Shown in pieces: positions 60,609-64,000 of a stretch of DNA of 64,000 nt (the first letter of the stretch is position 1; every line of letters starts with the position of its first letter). Under the pieces are notes generated by a model. That model was not told where the DNA came from. It ran no database searches and was given only the letters and a program-made list of their open reading frames with translations. Made by a program: the position numbers and the translations under genes. This stretch comes from Polydactylus sextarius (lineage: Eukaryota > Chordata > Actinopteri > Polynemidae), in contig CM028918.1 of the NCBI GenBank assembly GCA_016801845.1, positions 16,112,501 through 16,176,500 on the forward strand, given 5' to 3'.

Positions 60609-61629
60609 AAACTGATTAATTAATTGAATGTGAGTGAAACAAAAGCGAAATCATTTTAGGTCCATTCGCAAGACATGTATCTGTATCATAAAGTTACTCA
60701 GTAGTTAAACACAATATAGATTATAAACCTGATCAAGAGATCAAGGTTCATGATGACGGGAAGGAAGAGTGAAGCAGTCTAGGCAGTTCAGACACTGGGT
60801 CACTGGGTGCAGCAGGAGGAAGAGAGTGAAGCTTAGGAATGTGAGGGGTAATAGAAGTGAAATTACAAAGATTATTAAATCCATCACTTGTGCAGACACA
60901 AAAAGAATGTGGCCTGAAAACCCACTGATGACAAACTCTAGCATCAACAGCAACAAGTGTGGCAATTACAGAAGAAACTAACAAGAAGTTAATCAGTTAA
61001 TTTGCTGAATAGATTCTGCACTGATGGATTGGTCCTTTAACCTCTCGAACAGCAGAAGACGGTCCATCAGTTCACATAAAAAATAGATAAATCAGTGACA
61101 CAAAAAAGAACTAAGTTAAAAATACTTAGCTAGCTATTTGAAGCTAGACAGAAATTTGTTTTTCAAACTGATGATGAATGATAAATCAACTTTCACAATA
61201 GTCTGTGATTAATTAACATCTATTTATACTATGATGATAATATAATAAGTATACAATATATCAGGCATTATAAGTAGTGCAAAAATGCGTGTGTGTGTGT
61301 GGGGGGGGGGGGTGTATTATTGTGCAGGTGCAGCGAAGTTGAAAAAAATACACAAGGGTTGTTTTTTTATATATTTAAATAATCATGCATCAGTTCATAT
61401 ATGTGTAAATGTGTCAGGTAATGACTGATTAATCACTTTGGCCCCTGTGTGTTAATGAGGCCCTACTCAGATTAAAGTTAGGGCTTTGTATTTATGTAGC
61501 AGATATTACATCATTTATTGCTACAGTTTGTGTTGCATGATGAAGAAAACTGCAGCTGTGGATACAGATTTAACATCTGTTTTCTAGGACAGCAGACAGA
61601 ATCTGTTTTCATCAGGACTACCTCTCCCT
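60609..61629. repeat. 1.03-kb tandem duplication, copy 2
   Basis: Second copy. The short CAATCA between copies is absent at the right end, where unrelated sequence (TTATGCACTG) follows. The end of the unit (GACAGCAGACAGAATCTG) is reminiscent of intron sequence near the cassette exons at 53.2 kb. Confidence 0.93.
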
Positions 61630-62037
61630 TATGCACTGTGTTAGGCTCTATTGTAAAATGGAAGTATATTACATGGGACTGTCTTTTTTTATTTTTTTTT
61701 TTTGTGAGACAAAATAAAGTATGAAGAAGAACCTAGACATCTTCAATGAAATAGACCTGACAACAACCTTTCAATAGATTATTCTAATTATATACGTATT
61801 TACTTATTTCATCCAGCCACCAATGCAGCCCTATATGTCTGTTGGTTTAAAAAAAAAAAAAAAAAAGTCAACTATGTTGAAAGAATAATGGCGGTGTAGA
61901 TGAATGTGTTCCAATGTACGTTTGAGAAAGTGTGCAGGGTGAAATTACACATTGTTTTAATTTTGCATATGTTAACCTAAATAAGAAGCTGCTGGCTGAG
62001 ATGTCCTCATAGTTTGTGTGTCTCTCCAGTATTACAG
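61630..62037. other. Stretch between the tandem duplication and cassette exon 8
   Basis: Contains T-rich and A-rich homopolymers (about 61685-61703 and 61849-61866) and, just before the exon, the AAGAAGCTGCTGGCTG motif that also precedes several other cassette exons. No gene seen. Confidence 0.5.
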
Positions 62038-62185
62038 GTGCATCTCTCAGACTAGAGAAGATGAGTGATTTGGAGGAAGAGGATGACAGATCACATTCTC
62101 CAGGATCCAGTCTGTCTATGAGAAGTGACATTTCCATTGATCTTCCTCCAGATTTAAGTGAGGAGTCCACACCATCAGACACACA
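62038..62185 (+). CDS. Cassette exon 8, best preserved (NLR-style N-terminal repeat)
   Basis: 148 nt, acceptor ATTACAG, donor ACACA|GTAAGA, phase 1 to 2 like the others. It has an internal ATG: M-S-D-L-E-E-E-D-D-R-S-H-S-P-G-S-S-L-S-M-R-S-D, then I-D-L-P-P-D-L and T-P-S-D-T. The acidic then S-P-x-S-S-x-S-M-x-S-D pattern is characteristic of short repeated N-terminal exons in fish NLR-type immune genes. It lies beyond the C19orf12-like stop, so it must belong to another gene continuing to the right or be an orphan. Confidence 0.5.
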
Positions 62186-62697
62186 GTAAGAGACATGCAT
62201 CAAACTAATTATTATAATTTATTTTTAGGTACTGCTGCCAATGAGATGGATCCAGTATGGGACAAAGATAAGCCAGTAGAGACAATGTGATTTTCTGGGT
62301 TATGTTCTGCGGGGTAATGTTGGTCTCTGGTACTAATGTGGATGTTACTGTAAAGAGAGTATCATAAATATGAATAAGTGGTTCCAAAGGAACAGATGTA
62401 TAAAGTGGAGCATTCACAGCCCGGCAGTCACTTCTGACTTTCAGTACAAAACCTGGACACTCAACACAACCTCAGAGGCCTGACACCAACCTCTTGATAG
62501 ATTACTGTCATCATATTCTGTCTTTATCAAGCCACCATTAAGCTCTCAGGTCTCTTTGTCTACAAAAATGTCAACTAAATCCCGGATGTGTTTGAGCAGA
62601 TTTGTTTTTGTAGTATTGTATTGTAAAGTATTGAAATATGTGCATGTATGACATATGTATTGACATAAGAAACAACAACACAAACAATAGCAACATC

Positions 62698-63274
62698 TAG
62701 AATAGAATAGAATAGAATATCATTATTTGTCATTATCACACTGTAGAGTGAAATTAAGAATCCACACTGTAGCATGTTATTAGTGCAAGTAAGTGTAATG
62801 TGAAACCACAATTGTCAGTATTTAGCAGCTTTACAGCAGTGGGGTAACAATTGTCCTTTAATCTGTTTGTTATGGTTGCCATTGTTCTATACTGTCTGCC
62901 TGATGGTAGCAATTCAAGCAGATTGTGTCCGGGCTGTGATGAGTCCTTCAATATATTTTCCTGAGGCAGGGGGGCATAAAGTTAAAAGTCGTGTACTCCA
63001 GGTCTGGAGAGCAGTGGCTGCTGCTCTTGGTACAATAAGTGGTCGTACACTAGCTGTTGCTGACAAAAACGCATAATTCTCCTCCTCTACTTTTCCCTGA
63101 GTCCCTTGTCTTGTCATAATAGTGCACTGTGTATCCTGCTAGCTTAGTGGCTGTGTCTGGAGTGGATGAGTCAAGCCAGGTCTCTGTAAAGAGCAGGATA
63201 CAGTCCTTTATGACATTGTTTGTAGCCACCTGTAGTTTCAGTTCACCGATCTTCTGGGGGGTGCATTCTAGCAA
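62698..63274 (-). mobile_element. Internally deleted LINE (endonuclease piece plus 3' end)
   Basis: Minus strand 63274-63050 encodes a piece of an apurinic-type endonuclease domain: L-L-F-T-E-T-W-L-D, then G-Y-T-V-H and S-G-K-S-R-G-G-E-L-C-V-F-V. Minus strand 62951-62815 encodes G-H-N-L-L-E-L-L-P-S-G-R-Q-Y-R, then C-Y-P-T-A-V-K-L-L-N, the usual C-terminus of ORF2 in fish CR1/L2-like LINEs. The reverse transcriptase between them is missing. A (TATTC)n tail at 62698-62720 would be the 3' end. Non-functional. Confidence 0.72.
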
Positions 63275-64000
63275 TGTCCAGCAGGATGTTGTGGGAAATG
63301 TCGCGGAGAACCTCAGATGTGACTGCTCGCTTGCTGTGTAGTCCTATTTCTATGGTATTTTGCAGGCTGTAGATGCAAAGTGCTGCAAAGTGTTTTTGGA
63401 CAATGTAATGAAGAACACTGAACCACTGGGTTTTCATGTGCCACCATCTTGCTCATAGCCTTCACCCCATTGCAATTTGTATTTGTTTTTGATGGAATGA
63501 AAAATATCTGTGGATAGAAATATAGAACTCAGAACATATTTAAAAAAAAACAGTAAAATACAATCAAACATGAACCAATTAAGATTTGTCTCTAGAAAGC
63601 TTAATTTTAGTTGGCATGCTTAACATTAGAACTCCCTTGTTGGCAGCAGATTGTTAACTCATCCCAACCACAGTTTTGCTTCTTTCTGCGCAGGCAAAGA
63701 AAGTGAAGGTGTCTTTCCACTAACCACAGTGTAGCTAGCTCAGCTAGCTTACTTACACTGGAAATATGCTCTCCATCAGTTGTGTTCTCCTGTCTGCTCC
63801 TCTCCACACTCTTTCAATTTCCCTGCTGTTTAACTCACTTCCTTATTTTTTCCCAGTTACCCAGAATTCAACCAGAAGTGACAAGAACCAAACAAAGAAA
63901 TACTCATTAAATACCAATTCACTTAAGTAAAGAAAACTTTCAAGTTTTTCAGTAATGAAAAACGAAACAGAAAAAATTATACAGATGCACCAATATTTTG
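63275..64000. other. Right edge of window
   Basis: The first part may be more of the LINE 5' side (minus strand). Beyond about 63450 I see AT-rich DNA without a supported gene or repeat. Confidence 0.4.

Overview
The window looks like teleost fish nuclear DNA. It is AT-rich, with split genes that have normal GT-AG introns, long (CA)n and (GA)n microsatellites, and fragments of hAT, piggyBac, Tc1/mariner and LINE elements. The conserved left-hand genes and the style of the immune genes suggest a spiny-rayed (percomorph) fish; the species cannot be named from sequence alone. Exon boundaries come from reading frames, splice signals and comparison among copies. No search or alignment program was run.

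Region 1 (1-6.3 kb) holds two conserved minus-strand genes: the first two exons of smpdl3a (acid sphingomyelinase-like phosphodiesterase 3a, continuing off the left edge) and a complete four-exon fabp7 (brain-type fatty acid binding protein). The FABP7-SMPDL3A order and relative orientation match the vertebrate arrangement. Between 6.3 and 8.6 kb I see no gene.

Region 2 (8.65-48.5 kb) is a tandem minus-strand array of five related leukocyte-type receptor genes, called A to E here from low to high coordinate, with the 5' flank of a sixth, gutted copy at the left edge. Each gene has a signal-peptide exon, a V-type Ig exon, a second Ig exon, variable Thr-rich stalk exons, a transmembrane exon and short cytoplasmic exons. 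The ectodomains are close to identical in pattern, but there are two 3' modules. A and E have a Trp-Trp transmembrane exon and a tail with several ITIMs. B, C and D have a different transmembrane exon and a short tail with one Y-E-N-V motif. Each copy carries its own stalk lesions: deleted exons, a homopolymer frameshift in B, a GC donor in D, LINE debris in E. A piggyBac-type insertion between D and E cut off the end of E's last exon, removing the distal ITIM and supplying a new stop codon. A hAT fragment is carried inside the B/C/D repeat unit, so it predates that amplification.

Region 3 (48.9-58.4 kb, plus strand) holds a gene whose last two exons encode a C19orf12-like glycine-rich membrane protein. 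Upstream lie two similar candidate first exons and seven short candidate cassette exons. Six of these are 1 mod 3 in length and read phase 1 to phase 2, which suggests mutually exclusive N-termini. Region 4 (59-64 kb) has a GC-richer possible promoter or first exon, a nearly identical 1.03-kb tandem duplication, one more cassette-type exon and an internally deleted LINE.

The most interesting part is the receptor array as a case of modular receptor evolution: a shared ectodomain, swapped signalling tails, a microsatellite-encoded stalk and a transposon-trimmed ITIM tail.
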